A stretch of 64,000 nt of DNA from Eisenbergiella porci (lineage in GTDB: Bacteria; Bacillota; Clostridia; Lachnospirales; Lachnospiraceae): contig NZ_VUMI01000004.1 of NCBI RefSeq assembly GCF_009696275.1, forward strand, positions 62,001 to 126,000. The letters run 5' to 3'. The position numbers and the translations under genes were made by a program. This document shows positions 53,054 through 62,279 of this stretch, piece by piece. The stretch's first letter is position 1; each line of letters begins with the position of its first letter. A model generated the notes under the pieces. That model ran no database searches. It had not been told where the DNA came from and saw only the letters and a program-made list of their open reading frames with translations.

Positions 53054-55444
53054 GTGGAAATAAGAATATCTGTGCGCAATCTGGTGGAATTTATCCTGCG
53101 CAGCGGCAGTATAGACAACCGGAAAAAGGCGGCGCCTGACAATGCAATGGCAGAGGGTGGACGGATACACCGTATGATACAGCGTAGAATGGGATCGGAA
53201 TATCAGGCAGAGGTGGTCATGCGTTATGTGTGGAATACACCGTCCTATGATCTGATCGTAGAGGGCAGGGCCGACGGCGTAATAAACGGAGAAACCGTGA
53301 CTATAGATGAGATTAAGGGAACCTACCGGGATCTGGAGAAAATGAAAGGGCCGGTGGATGTGCATCTGGCGCAGGCGAAGTGCTATGCTTTCATGTATGC
53401 CGCAGATCATGACAGCGCACAGATGAAGGTGCGTATGACCTATTGCAATATGGAAACGGAAGAACTGCGGTATTTTGTCAGTACACACAGCAGAGCGGAG
53501 CTGGAAGAGTGGTTCATCGGCATTCTGGAGGCATATAAGAAGTGGGCGGATTTTTCCAGCAAGTGGCAGGAGGCAAGGACAGCGTCCATAAGACAGCTGG
53601 CTTTTCCTTTCCCCTACAGGGAGGGGCAGAAGGAGCTTGCCACCTATGTATACCAGAGCATCGTCCACAAGCGGAAACTGTTCATTGAGGCGCCTACCGG
53701 CGTAGGAAAGACACTTTCCACCGTATTCCCGGCGGTAAAGGCCTTGGGAGAGGGAAAGGCAGAGCGTATTTTTTATCTGACAGCCAAGACCATCACCCGC
53801 ACGGTGGCGGACAATACCTTCCAGCTGCTGCGTGATAAGGGGCTGCGTTTTAAGACAGTAATCCTGACGGCCAAGGAAAAGATATGCTTTATGGAGGAAA
53901 CAGAGTGCAATCCCGGCGCCTGTCCCTATGCGGACGGCCATTATGACAGGATCAACGAAGCCATTTATGATCTGCTCACCCATGAGGACCACTATAACAG
54001 AGAGATGGTGGAAACCTATGCCAGGAAATATAAGGTCTGTCCCTTTGAAATGAGCCTGGACATGAGCCTGTTTTCCGATGGCATCATATGTGACTACAAT
54101 TATGTGTTTGATCCCCATGTTTATTTAAAACGATTTTTCAGTGATGGAGTGCAGGGACAGTACCTTTTCCTGATTGATGAGGCGCATAATCTGGTGGAAC
54201 GGGGACGTGAAATGTACAGCGCAGTGCTTGTGAAGGAGGATTTCCTTGCGCTGAAGAAAATTGTTAAGGAATATGATTCCAAAATGGAGCATCAGCTGGA
54301 TAAATGCAGCAGGGAGCTGCTTCCGCTGAAACGGGAATGCGAAGGCTGCCAGGTGGTGTCTTCCATAGACAGCTTTGTGCTGGCGGTGGAGCGTCTTTCG
54401 GAAACCATGGAGAAATACCTGGAGGATCATGATGAGAGCCCTGTCAGGGAGGATGTACTGGATTTTTATTTTGAAGTTTCCCATTTTCTTGAGATGTATG
54501 ACAGGCTGGATGATAATTATGTCATCTATACGGAGCTGGAGGAGGATGACAGCTTCCTGGTCAAGCTGTTCTGCGTGAATCCTTCCGTAAATCTGAAGGA
54601 ATGTATGGAACGGGCGCGCAGCACTATCCTGTTTTCGGCCACGCTTCTGCCCATTCAGTATTATAAGAGCCTTCTGGGCGGGAATAAGGAAGATTACGAG
54701 GTTTATGCACAGTCAACCTTTAATCCCAAGAAAAAAGCGCTATATATAGGAAGCGATGTAACCAGCAAATATACCAGGCGATCCAAAACCGAATATATAA
54801 ATATAGCGACTTATCTGCATGAGATTACAAAAATGAGGTATGGAAATTATCTGATTTTCTTCCCCTCCCATTCCTTTTTGCAGAATGTGTATGAGGCTTA
54901 CGAAGAATATTTACTGGATGAGGAAAAAGAAGAATGCATCATTCAGGAGGATATTATGAGTGAGGAGGACAGAGAACAGTTCCTCGGGCGTTTCGAAGGA
55001 AACAGAGGCTGTGAGCTGGGGGATATGATCCATATGGAGATTGAGGAGGAGCAGGAAAAGAGCCTGCTGGGCTTCTGTGTAATGGGCGGTATTTTCAGTG
55101 AGGGCATCGATCTGAAGAACGACAGCCTGATCGGCGCGATCATTGTAGGGACCGGGCTTCCCCAGGTATGTAATGAACGGGAGATACTGAAGAGCTATTT
55201 TGATGCCATGGGGAAAAATGGTTTTGATTATGCCTATCGGTATCCGGGAATGAATAAGGTGCTACAGGCTGCAGGAAGAGTGATCCGGACGGCGGAGGAT
55301 GTGGGAATTGTGGCCTTGCTGGACGACCGGTTCCTGGGAGGGGCCTATCAGCGGCTGTTCCCCAGAGAATGGGACACCTATGAAGTGGTAACGGCGGATC
55401 AGGTGGCCCGTCGGGTGGAACGTTTCTGGGACGAATGGCTATAG
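53054..55444 (+). CDS. XPD/DinG-type helicase with N-terminal Cas4/RecB-like nuclease domain
   Basis: A 796-residue superfamily 2 helicase. Residues 1-170 resemble a PD-(D/E)xK nuclease (H39, D74 in EGRADG, E86 and K88 in DEIKGT). Walker A APTGVGKT lies near 214 and the DEAH box near 375. Four cysteines between them (ICFMEE, ETEC, GACPY, KVCPFE) suit the iron-sulfur cluster of XPD/DinG helicases. Motif VI is QAAGRVIRT. It probably unwinds 5'-3' and may cut DNA in repair. The start is GTG at 53054 after AAGGAGG. It stands between other repair genes. Confidence 0.88.
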   Translation: MEIRISVRNLVEFILRSGSIDNRKKAAPDNAMAEGGRIHRMIQRRMGSEYQAEVVMRYVWNTPSYDLIVEGRADGVINGETVTIDEIKGTYRDLEKMKGPVDVHLAQAKCYAFMYAADHDSAQMKVRMTYCNMETEELRYFVSTHSRAELEEWFIGILEAYKKWADFSSKWQEARTASIRQLAFPFPYREGQKELATYVYQSIVHKRKLFIEAPTGVGKTLSTVFPAVKALGEGKAERIFYLTAKTITRTVADNTFQLLRDKGLRFKTVILTAKEKICFMEETECNPGACPYADGHYDRINEAIYDLLTHEDHYNREMVETYARKYKVCPFEMSLDMSLFSDGIICDYNYVFDPHVYLKRFFSDGVQGQYLFLIDEAHNLVERGREMYSAVLVKEDFLALKKIVKEYDSKMEHQLDKCSRELLPLKRECEGCQVVSSIDSFVLAVERLSETMEKYLEDHDESPVREDVLDFYFEVSHFLEMYDRLDDNYVIYTELEEDDSFLVKLFCVNPSVNLKECMERARSTILFSATLLPIQYYKSLLGGNKEDYEVYAQSTFNPKKKALYIGSDVTSKYTRRSKTEYINIATYLHEITKMRYGNYLIFFPSHSFLQNVYEAYEEYLLDEEKEECIIQEDIMSEEDREQFLGRFEGNRGCELGDMIHMEIEEEQEKSLLGFCVMGGIFSEGIDLKNDSLIGAIIVGTGLPQVCNEREILKSYFDAMGKNGFDYAYRYPGMNKVLQAAGRVIRTAEDVGIVALLDDRFLGGAYQRLFPREWDTYEVVTADQVARRVERFWDEWL

Positions 55445-55456
55445 TAAAGGACAGCA

Positions 55457-55502
55457 CAGGCCGCCGGCGGAGGATAATACTCTGCCGGCGGCCTGGGTTT
55501 TA
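55457..55502 (+). terminator. Terminator between helicase and nfo
   Basis: A 12-bp perfect stem CAGGCCGCCGGC with its complement, followed by GGTTTTAT; the minus-strand side is poor in T. Confidence 0.75.
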
Positions 55503-55535
55503 TAAGAGGCACCCTGCTGTCTTAGGTGGGGCATC

Positions 55536-56399
55536 TTACGGTTCCTGTAACAAAAATGCGATTTCTTCCTTATAAGGAGGGAGCGTTTTGTCAGGATTTT
55601 CCGGATCCGGACGGTAGGGTGTTTCCAGTATCCTGGGGATGCCGGGGAAATCCGGATGGTGTACGATACAGCGCAGCGCTTCGGCACCGATGGTGCCCTC
55701 TCCGATATTGGCGTGGCGGTCTTTTGCCGCGCCCAGGCTGTTTTTGCTGTCATTAATATGAAAAACAGCGATCTGTTCCTTGCCGAGTATCCGGTGGAAT
55801 TCCTCCATGACCCCGTCAAAGTTATCCACAATGTCGTAGCCTGCGTCATTTACATGGCAGGTATCAAAGCATACACGCAGCTTGTCACTGCAGGCAACTC
55901 CGTCATAGATGGAGGCAAGCTCTTCAAAGCTCCGTCCGATTTCAGAGCCTTTGCCGGCCATGGTTTCCAAAGCTATACATACCGGTGTGTCCGGGGTGAG
56001 CACCGCATTCAGCCCCCGGACGATTTGGCGGATGCCCACCTCGCTTCCCGCGCCCACATGGGAGCCGGGATGAAGTACCAGCACGCTGCTGCCCATGGCG
56101 GCGGTCCTTTCCAGCTCCAGCGCCAGAAAATCCACAGCCAGGGAGTAGGTATCGGGATTTACCGTGTTGGCCAGATTGATAATGTAGGGCGCATGCACTA
56201 CAAAATCCTCGATCCCGTTCTGTTTCATATAATCTTTTGCAGCATCTATATTCAGTTCGCTGACAGGCTTCCGCTTTGTATTCTGGGGCGCGCCGGTATA
56301 CACCATGAAGGTATTGGCCCCGTAGGACACGGCTTCGCGCGCCGAACCAAGCAGCATTTCCTTTCCTGCCATTTTTACATGAGATCCGATTTTTATCAT
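55536..56399 (-). CDS. nfo: Deoxyribonuclease IV (AP endonuclease)
   Basis: A 287-residue zinc TIM-barrel endonuclease that cleaves 5' of abasic sites in base excision repair (EC 3.1.21.2). It carries family motifs [53 protein letters not shown] and the trinuclear zinc ligands in HINDSKN and DRHANIGEG. It is convergent with the helicase gene. It starts just beside the DnaA-box cluster. Confidence 0.95.
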   Translation of the reverse strand: MIKIGSHVKMAGKEMLLGSAREAVSYGANTFMVYTGAPQNTKRKPVSELNIDAAKDYMKQNGIEDFVVHAPYIINLANTVNPDTYSLAVDFLALELERTAAMGSSVLVLHPGSHVGAGSEVGIRQIVRGLNAVLTPDTPVCIALETMAGKGSEIGRSFEELASIYDGVACSDKLRVCFDTCHVNDAGYDIVDNFDGVMEEFHRILGKEQIAVFHINDSKNSLGAAKDRHANIGEGTIGAEALRCIVHHPDFPGIPRILETPYRPDPENPDKTLPPYKEEIAFLLQEP

Positions 56400-56522
56400 A
56401 AAAACTCCTGTATCAGGTATCTTTTCCGGGTTGCTTTCAGCCGCTTTTCCGGCGGCAGGAAATCAGTATAGCACAGGATTTGCTTTGTGAAAAGATAAAA
56501 TTTCAGGGAATTATTATGTTGA

Positions 56523-56879
56523 TGTGGATAAAATTGTGGAATGTGCGGATTACCAAAAACGGAGACGATTTTTTTCGGAAATGTCCTGTGGAAAACTTGT
56601 TTATGGCGCCATGAATTGTGGATAACTATGTGGAAACTGGGGATTTCTTATGCAGATAATGTCGAATAAATAAGAAATTTGGTACTTATGCACATTTTCA
56701 CATGATGGTCGATATTGAGTAAAAATGACCCTGTGGTTACTCCAGTTATGTAAATCAATGTGGATAATTCAGAAGCCTTATCCACAAAAAACCCCTTTTT
56801 ATAGGAGTGGAAAATACTGTGAATTTATGTTATCCACACATCTGGATAAGTGGAAAATTATCACCGGATATGTGGAAAA
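56523..56879. promoter_or_regulatory. DnaA-box cluster (possible oriC-like or DnaA-titration site)
   Basis: Perfect TTATCCACA boxes occur at 56523-56531, 56617-56625 and 56759-56767 (reverse) and at 56778-56786 and 56830-56838 (forward), plus TTATGCACA at 56686-56694. Near matches with one mismatch lie at 56587, 56648, 56841 and 56871. Between them are AT-rich segments. No dnaA, dnaN or other origin gene is in the window. The stretch 56400-56997 carries no gene. Confidence 0.75.
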
Positions 56880-56997
56880 ATACCTGTGCGGAAAGCAGTG
56901 GAAAGTGCGTCCGGTATATGTTATACTTGCACGGGAAACTTTTATTGCGGAGATTTTTGCGGGTTTCCCTGAAAAGAAGAAAAAGGAGGACACAGCG

Positions 56998-58320
56998 ATG
57001 TGGGCTTACGAAAGCGTTTTTTACCAGATATATCCTCTGGGCTTCTGCGGAGCGCCGTTTGAAAACGACGGGACGCAGCAGGCGCCGGAGACTGCGGGAA
57101 TACGGAAGGTGATTGACTGGATCGGACATATCAGAAAGCTGGGGGCAAATGCCATATATTTTTCTCCCCTGTTTGAATCCGATACCCATGGATACAATAC
57201 AAGAGATTTCAGGAAGGTGGATCGCCGCCTTGGCACGAATGAGGATTTTAAGGAGGTTTGCTCCAGGCTTCATGAGGAAGGAATCCGCGTGGTTCTGGAC
57301 GGGGTGTTTAACCATGTGGGAAGAGGCTTCTGGGCTTTTCAGGATGTGCTGAAGAACAGGGAGAATTCTCCCTATCTTAACTGGTTCCACATTAATCTGG
57401 GAGGAAACTCCAATTACAATGACGGCCTCTGGTACGAGGGCTGGGAAGGCAATTACGATCTGGTAAAGCTGAACCTGCGAAATGAAGAGGTCATCAACCA
57501 TATTTTTGAAAGCATCAGGCTGTGGGTGGAGGAGTTTGATATTGACGGGCTCCGCCTGGATGTGGCTTACTGCCTGGATCACGATTTTGTAAGACGGCTG
57601 CGCAGCTTCTGCGACGGGCTGAAGGAGGATTTCTTCCTTGTGGGAGAGATGCTGCACGGAGATTATAAGGTGCTGGTGAATGACGGCATGCTGCATTCCT
57701 CCACTAATTATGAGTGTTATAAGGGGCTGTATTCCAGCTTTAACAGCATGAACCTGTTTGAAATTGTCCATTCATTGTTAAGACAGTTCGGTCCCGAAAA
57801 CTGGACGCTTTACAAAGGGCTGCATCTGCTTTCCTTTGTGGATAACCATGATGTTACGAGAATTGCCAGCATCCTGTCCAATGAGAAGCATCTGCCGTTG
57901 ATCTATGCGCTGATGTTCGGCATGCCGGGAATTCCCTGTGTCTATTATGGAAGTGAATGGGGCGCCAAAGGAAATAAAAGTGAAGGGGATCAGGCGCTGA
58001 GGGCTTGCTTTGAAGCACCCGTGGAAAATGAATTATCTGAATTCATCAGCCGTCTGGCTGAGGCTAAAAAGAACTCCCATGCGCTCAATTACGGCGCATT
58101 CCGTTCGGTGGTACTTACCAATAAGCAATGTATTTTCGAACGCGCTGCCGACGGGGAAAGGGTGCTTGTGGCAATTAATGCGGACAGCGAGCCATATACG
58201 GCCCACTTTGATGCGGGCTGCGGCATGGCGGTGGATCTGATTTCAGGAGAAAACCACGATTTTGGCGGAGGAAGCCAGCTTGCGCCCTACAGCGCGTATT
58301 TCTGGAAGTGCGAAGCGTAA
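56998..58320 (+). CDS. GH13 family alpha-glycosidase (alpha-amylase type)
   Basis: A 440-residue cytoplasmic TIM-barrel enzyme. The four GH13 regions are present: DGVFNHVG, GLRLDVA with nucleophile D188, VGEMLHGD with acid/base E217, and FVDNHD with D285. It lacks the N-terminal domain of neopullulanases and is shorter than maltogenic amylases, so a small intracellular maltodextrin or oligosaccharide hydrolase is likely; specificity is open. AAAGGAGGA fixes the ATG at 56998. An in-frame extension to 56725 runs through the DnaA boxes and is rejected. Confidence 0.9.
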   Translation: MWAYESVFYQIYPLGFCGAPFENDGTQQAPETAGIRKVIDWIGHIRKLGANAIYFSPLFESDTHGYNTRDFRKVDRRLGTNEDFKEVCSRLHEEGIRVVLDGVFNHVGRGFWAFQDVLKNRENSPYLNWFHINLGGNSNYNDGLWYEGWEGNYDLVKLNLRNEEVINHIFESIRLWVEEFDIDGLRLDVAYCLDHDFVRRLRSFCDGLKEDFFLVGEMLHGDYKVLVNDGMLHSSTNYECYKGLYSSFNSMNLFEIVHSLLRQFGPENWTLYKGLHLLSFVDNHDVTRIASILSNEKHLPLIYALMFGMPGIPCVYYGSEWGAKGNKSEGDQALRACFEAPVENELSEFISRLAEAKKNSHALNYGAFRSVVLTNKQCIFERAADGERVLVAINADSEPYTAHFDAGCGMAVDLISGENHDFGGGSQLAPYSAYFWKCEA

Positions 58321-58364
58321 GGCAGCAGCCGCGGAGGTATGGAACAGTTACATTGAATCAAAAA

Positions 58365-58408
58365 AACAGAGGTACCGGGCAGGGCTGCTCCGGCGCTTCT
58401 GTTTTTTT
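58365..58408 (+). terminator. Terminator after GH13 gene
   Basis: Stem AACAGA with TCTGTT, an inner CCGG/CCGG pair, and a T-run. Confidence 0.7.
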
Positions 58409-58477
58409 ATAAAGCCTTTTAAAGATAACCCATGTCGGTACGGCAGGGCGCAGCCGCCGTACATGGCTGTACAGGGA

Positions 58478-59230
58478 TTACCGGGCGGCCTCGTCCAAAA
58501 GACGGCGAACGGCACGTACAGCGCTTTCATCGGTCTGCCAGATTTCATACTCGCTCATGCCGGGCAGGCCCATGGATACCCGGGGGTTACGAAACTGCAT
58601 TCCGCTTTCCAGAATCCGTTTCCCGGACATATGATAGGCTGTCAGGGAGGTCTGCTCCAGCAGTGTGCGTACGGCGCCGGCGTTAATGCCTGCGCCGGCC
58701 AGAATTGTGAGATCAGGGCCGGCCTGCGCCTGAAGCTTCTTAAGAAGCTCAATGCCCTTCAGACAGGACGGAGCCTGGCCGGAAGTGAGGATGGTGTTGA
58801 TTCCCAGGGCCTTTGCCTGCTCCAGGGCCTCAAACGGATCCCGGCACATGTCAAAAGCGCGGTGAAGCGTTACGGACATACCCTCCGCCGCTTCCATCAG
58901 CTGTTTCATGGCTTCCATATCCAGCCTTCCTTCAGGCGTAAGGCAGCCGATAACCACACCTTCCGCACCTGCCTGGCGGAACTGTTTAACTTCCTCCAGG
59001 ATTATCTGGAATTCTTCCTGGGAATAAAGAAAATCGCCAAAACGGGGACGTATCAGCGCATGGATCCGTATGCTGCTGTGCCTGCGGATCTGCCGGTAAA
59101 GAGCCAGCGTGGGTGTGGTTCCGCCTATAATCAGGTTGGAACAAAGCTCAAGCCTGTCGGCGCCGCCTTTTTCCGCCAGCAGTGCGGATTCTGCAGAATC
59201 AACGCAGCATTCCAGTAAATAAGAAGACAT
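58478..59230 (-). CDS. cutC: CutC family protein
   Basis: A 250-residue TIM-barrel protein with CutC signatures LLECCVDSAESAL near the start, GGADRLELCSNL, GVVIGCLTPEGRLD, VTLHRAFDM and ILTSGQAPS. The family was first linked to copper tolerance in E. coli; the true biochemical role remains unclear. It is monocistronic and on the minus strand, convergent with the GH13 gene. Confidence 0.93.
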   Translation of the reverse strand: MSSYLLECCVDSAESALLAEKGGADRLELCSNLIIGGTTPTLALYRQIRRHSSIRIHALIRPRFGDFLYSQEEFQIILEEVKQFRQAGAEGVVIGCLTPEGRLDMEAMKQLMEAAEGMSVTLHRAFDMCRDPFEALEQAKALGINTILTSGQAPSCLKGIELLKKLQAQAGPDLTILAGAGINAGAVRTLLEQTSLTAYHMSGKRILESGMQFRNPRVSMGLPGMSEYEIWQTDESAVRAVRRLLDEAAR

Positions 59231-59526
59231 AGCATTCCCTCCAAATCAGTTAATACAGTACATTGAACGTGAACAGTAACATTGTGTTAATTTAAGAAAA
59301 TACAGTGTTTTGTACCAGGGTAAATCCGGTGCATCTGCACTAAGTGTAACATAGTACGGACATAAATTCCACAGCGGAACCGCCGTTGACTGCGGCTGCA
59401 GCTGCCTGAAAACCGCGAAAAATAAGTTAATATGAATAAATATGGAGAAAACTGCGATAAATGTGTACGAACTGTGAACAAAATCTTATGAAATTCATAA
59501 TTTGTTAAAAAAGTTTATAAAAACTA
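59231..59526. other. Gene-free stretch upstream of cutC and lipoprotein
   Basis: A divergent gap of about 390 bp in total, mostly AT-rich. It must hold the cutC promoter (not clearly recognisable) and ends with the promoter at 59527. I see no gene or structured RNA. Confidence 0.4.
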
Positions 59527-59555
59527 TTTACAAGTTTAGAAAAACATGTTATTCT
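59527..59555 (+). promoter_or_regulatory. Promoter of low-complexity lipoprotein gene
   Basis: TTTACA (59527-59532) and TATTCT (59550-59555) are separated by 17 bp. Confidence 0.6.
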
Positions 59556-59619
59556 CATTTTCGTAATAAAGATTCAGCCGGATATCCAGCTGAGCGTTCG
59601 ATTAGGAGGAGAATTAATT

Positions 59620-59928
59620 ATGAAGAAAAAATTAGTAGCAGTTTTAACAGCAGCAGTTATGACATCCGCTCTTATGGTAGCTTGTGGTTCCAGCGATGCA
59701 GCAGCACCTGCAGAATCTACCGTAGCAGCAACTGAGTCCGTAGTTGAAAGCTCCGTAGCAGAAAGCTCTGAAGTAGAGTCTACTGTAGAAGAGAGCACAG
59801 AAGCAGCTTCCACCGAAGCTACTGTAGAAGCTACAACTGAAGAAGCAAGCACAGAAGCAACTGAAACTGCTTCTACCGAAGCTGAAGCTACTGAGACAGC
59901 TACAGAGTCTACAACAGCAGCTGAATAA
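59620..59928 (+). CDS. Glu/Thr/Ser/Ala-rich small lipoprotein
   Basis: A 102-residue lipoprotein with signal MKKKLVAVLTAAVMTSAL and lipobox MVAC (C22). The mature 80 residues are almost only A, E, S, T and V in loose repeats (STEATVEATTEEASTEATE), like the linker of a binding protein with the binding domain missing. Acidic and probably extended on the cell surface. A strong ribosome site (TTAGGAGGAGAATTAATT), its own promoter and terminator, and regular codon use argue that it is expressed as such and is not a remnant. Confidence 0.75.
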   Translation: MKKKLVAVLTAAVMTSALMVACGSSDAAAPAESTVAATESVVESSVAESSEVESTVEESTEAASTEATVEATTEEASTEATETASTEAEATETATESTTAAE

Positions 59929-59960
59929 TTCAGCCGGTTATTCTAATAAAATAATAAGAA

Positions 59961-59998
59961 AGCAGGATTTCCCGCCACATGGAAGATCCTGCTTTTTT
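59961..59998 (+). terminator. Terminator after low-complexity lipoprotein
   Basis: Stem AGCAGGAT with ATCCTGCT, then a run of six T. Confidence 0.88.
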
Positions 59999-60121
59999 AT
60001 TATTTTATAAGAAGGTTCTGCCTGCGGCCGACGGGGCGGGCAGGCTTTTCCGTTGGCTTCCGGCCGAAATAAGAGGCAGCGCAAAATTATAGGGCAACGG
60101 AAATCCGCCGCCCGGAATCGG

Positions 60122-60652
60122 TCAGGAAATATGCAGCCTGGGCTCCAGCCTGTTGGCCAGGAAACAGCCGGCAAGACCTGCAAGGACACCAAAGATAAGG
60201 CCGAAAAATACATCCGTGGGATAGTGTACATACAGATAAAGGCGGGAGAAAGCGATACAGGCCGCCAGGATCAGAGCCGGTATGCCAAAACGCCTGTTGT
60301 TTTTCATAATGGCAGTTGCAGAAGCAAAAGAGGCAAAGGTATGGCCTGAGGGAAAGGAAAAATCCAGCGGCGGCGGTATCAGCAGCTCAATGGCCGTATT
60401 TACGGTAAAGGGCCGCAGCCTTGCTACCAGGGGCTTCATGATCATATTGCCGGTTACGAGCATAATCAGCAGGGCAATGGCAGAGGCAAGGCCTGTTTTC
60501 CTCGTTTTCGGGATAATAAGCAGCACAAGGGTAAGCAGGATCCAGAAAATACCCGCATTTCCCAGAGCGGAAATAAAGGGCATAATCACATCCAGAAATT
60601 CATTTCGCAGCAGATGCTGTACAGCGTTTAAAAAATCAATTTCCCAGCTCAT
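60122..60652 (-). CDS. PAP2 family phosphatase
   Basis: A 176-residue membrane phosphatase with the three PAP2 motifs in order: KPLVARLRP, FPSGHTF, and SRLYLYVHYPTD. About five hydrophobic helices. Related enzymes dephosphorylate undecaprenyl diphosphate or phosphatidic acid at the outer face of the membrane; which one is not clear. It lies 36 bp behind a MATE gene on the same strand and is probably cotranscribed with it. Confidence 0.92.
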   Translation of the reverse strand: MSWEIDFLNAVQHLLRNEFLDVIMPFISALGNAGIFWILLTLVLLIIPKTRKTGLASAIALLIMLVTGNMIMKPLVARLRPFTVNTAIELLIPPPLDFSFPSGHTFASFASATAIMKNNRRFGIPALILAACIAFSRLYLYVHYPTDVFFGLIFGVLAGLAGCFLANRLEPRLHIS

Positions 60653-60688
60653 AGGTTATCCTTTCGTAAGTGTACGGCGTCCGTACAG

Positions 60689-62038
60689 TTATTTTTCTTT
60701 TTCTAATTTTTTCCTGACAACAATGAAACAGATAAAATGGGCTATGGCGGTTACAAGCCAGGTGACCGGATAGGACAGGTAGAGTATAAACAGGCTCCGG
60801 TGCCACTGGAAGATGGTAAATATCCAGACGATCCGCAGTCCACAGGCCCCGGCCAGCGATACAATCATGGGGAGCACGGAATAGTTCAGGCCGCGCAGGC
60901 TTCCCACAAGAACATCCATCATGCCGCACAGGAAATACACCGTACAGATGACCTGCATACGCATCAGGCCGTATTGGATGACCTCCGGATCGGAAGAATA
61001 AATATGCAACAGCCTGTCTCCAAGGAAGTAGGCGGCATTGCCCATGACCAGCCCGACAGTGATGACGAGCAGCTCACAGGTAATGAGGATTTTGTTGATA
61101 CGTTCTTTTTTTCCGGCGCCCAGGTTCTGGCTGGTAAAGCTCAGGGAAGCCTGGTAGAAGGAGTTCATTGAGGTATAGACGAAGCCTTCCAGATTACTGG
61201 AGGCAGTGCTTCCCGCCATGGCGATGGAGCCGAAGGAATTGATGGAGGACTGGATCAGGACGTTTGAAATGGAAAAAACAGCGCCCTGCATTCCGGCCGG
61301 CAGCCCGATCCGTATCATCTGGATCAGTTTATCCTTATGAATATGGAGCTTATTCAGATACAGCTTAAAGCATCCTGTCTCATGAATCAGGCAGCGCAGC
61401 ACCAGCAGTGCGGAAACACACTGGGAAATAACGGTGGCTGTTGCAACGCCCGCAACACCCATATGGAAGCAGATGACAAAAATCAGGTTGAGAACCACAT
61501 TGATGACGCCGGCGGCAAACAGAAAATACAGGGGTCTCTGGGTATCCCCTGTGGCGCGTAGTATGGCGGCGCCGAAGTTATAAAGCATGGTGGCGGGCAT
61601 TCCCACAAAATAAATACGCATATACAGCGCTGCCTGCCCCAATACGTTATCGGGTGTTCCCATCAGGGTCAGGAGCGGTTTGGCAAGAATGATGCCGAAG
61701 AAAATGAGAAAGGTGCCGCACAGGAGACTGAGCAGGACGGAGGTATGGACCGTCTCGCTGACCGCCTTTTCGTGTCTGGCGCCCATATAGTTGGCAACCA
61801 GGACATTGGTGCCGATGGAGAGGCCGATAAATACGTTTACCAGCAGGTTGATGAGGGAACCTGTGCTTCCTACGGCGGCCAGAGCCTCATGGCCGGCAAA
61901 CCGGCCCACAACAACAATATCGGCCGCGTTGAATAAAAGCTGCAGGATGCCGGAAAACATAAGAGGGACGGCAAATTTCAGTAATTTTCCGGTTAGGGGA
62001 CCGTTGCACATGTCGATTTCATAGGATTTTGTCTTCAT
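60689..62038 (-). CDS. MATE family efflux transporter
   Basis: A 449-residue, 12-helix MATE antiporter; TM1 region LMFSGILQLLFNAADIVVVGRF and a lysine-rich C-terminus (FIVVRKKLEKEK). It is closer in appearance to the pump at 11051 than to that at 9434. The PAP2 gene follows. The substrate is unknown. Confidence 0.92.
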   Translation of the reverse strand: MKTKSYEIDMCNGPLTGKLLKFAVPLMFSGILQLLFNAADIVVVGRFAGHEALAAVGSTGSLINLLVNVFIGLSIGTNVLVANYMGARHEKAVSETVHTSVLLSLLCGTFLIFFGIILAKPLLTLMGTPDNVLGQAALYMRIYFVGMPATMLYNFGAAILRATGDTQRPLYFLFAAGVINVVLNLIFVICFHMGVAGVATATVISQCVSALLVLRCLIHETGCFKLYLNKLHIHKDKLIQMIRIGLPAGMQGAVFSISNVLIQSSINSFGSIAMAGSTASSNLEGFVYTSMNSFYQASLSFTSQNLGAGKKERINKILITCELLVITVGLVMGNAAYFLGDRLLHIYSSDPEVIQYGLMRMQVICTVYFLCGMMDVLVGSLRGLNYSVLPMIVSLAGACGLRIVWIFTIFQWHRSLFILYLSYPVTWLVTAIAHFICFIVVRKKLEKEK

Positions 62039-62203
62039 GATATGCGGGATTTCCTTTTTTATGTATATTCAGAAAAATTTATAAATTTCCATAATTACCC
62101 TGAACGGATAATTATATTACAGATTGTACCTCTGTTTTCGAGGGAAAACAAGGGGGGACATCGTGCCTGCGGATAGTTGGTTACCGTTAATTAAAAAAAG
62201 GTG

Positions 62204-62232
62204 TTGACAACAGTTCATACTATTGTTATAGT
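62204..62232 (+). promoter_or_regulatory. Promoter of clpB
   Basis: TTGACA (62204-62209) and TATAGT (62227-62232) are separated by 17 bp. I see no CIRCE element and no clear CtsR direct repeat. Confidence 0.75.
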
Positions 62233-62279
62233 AGTAATAGAACAAATAAAACAAATGCAGATACAGGAGGGCAATGTGT

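Noticed and set aside
52871-54118. 415-codon minus-strand open frame
   Set aside because: Antisense to the helicase and running through a terminator.
58262-59218. 318-codon plus-strand frame after the GH13 gene
   Set aside because: Antisense to cutC, which shows clear family motifs.
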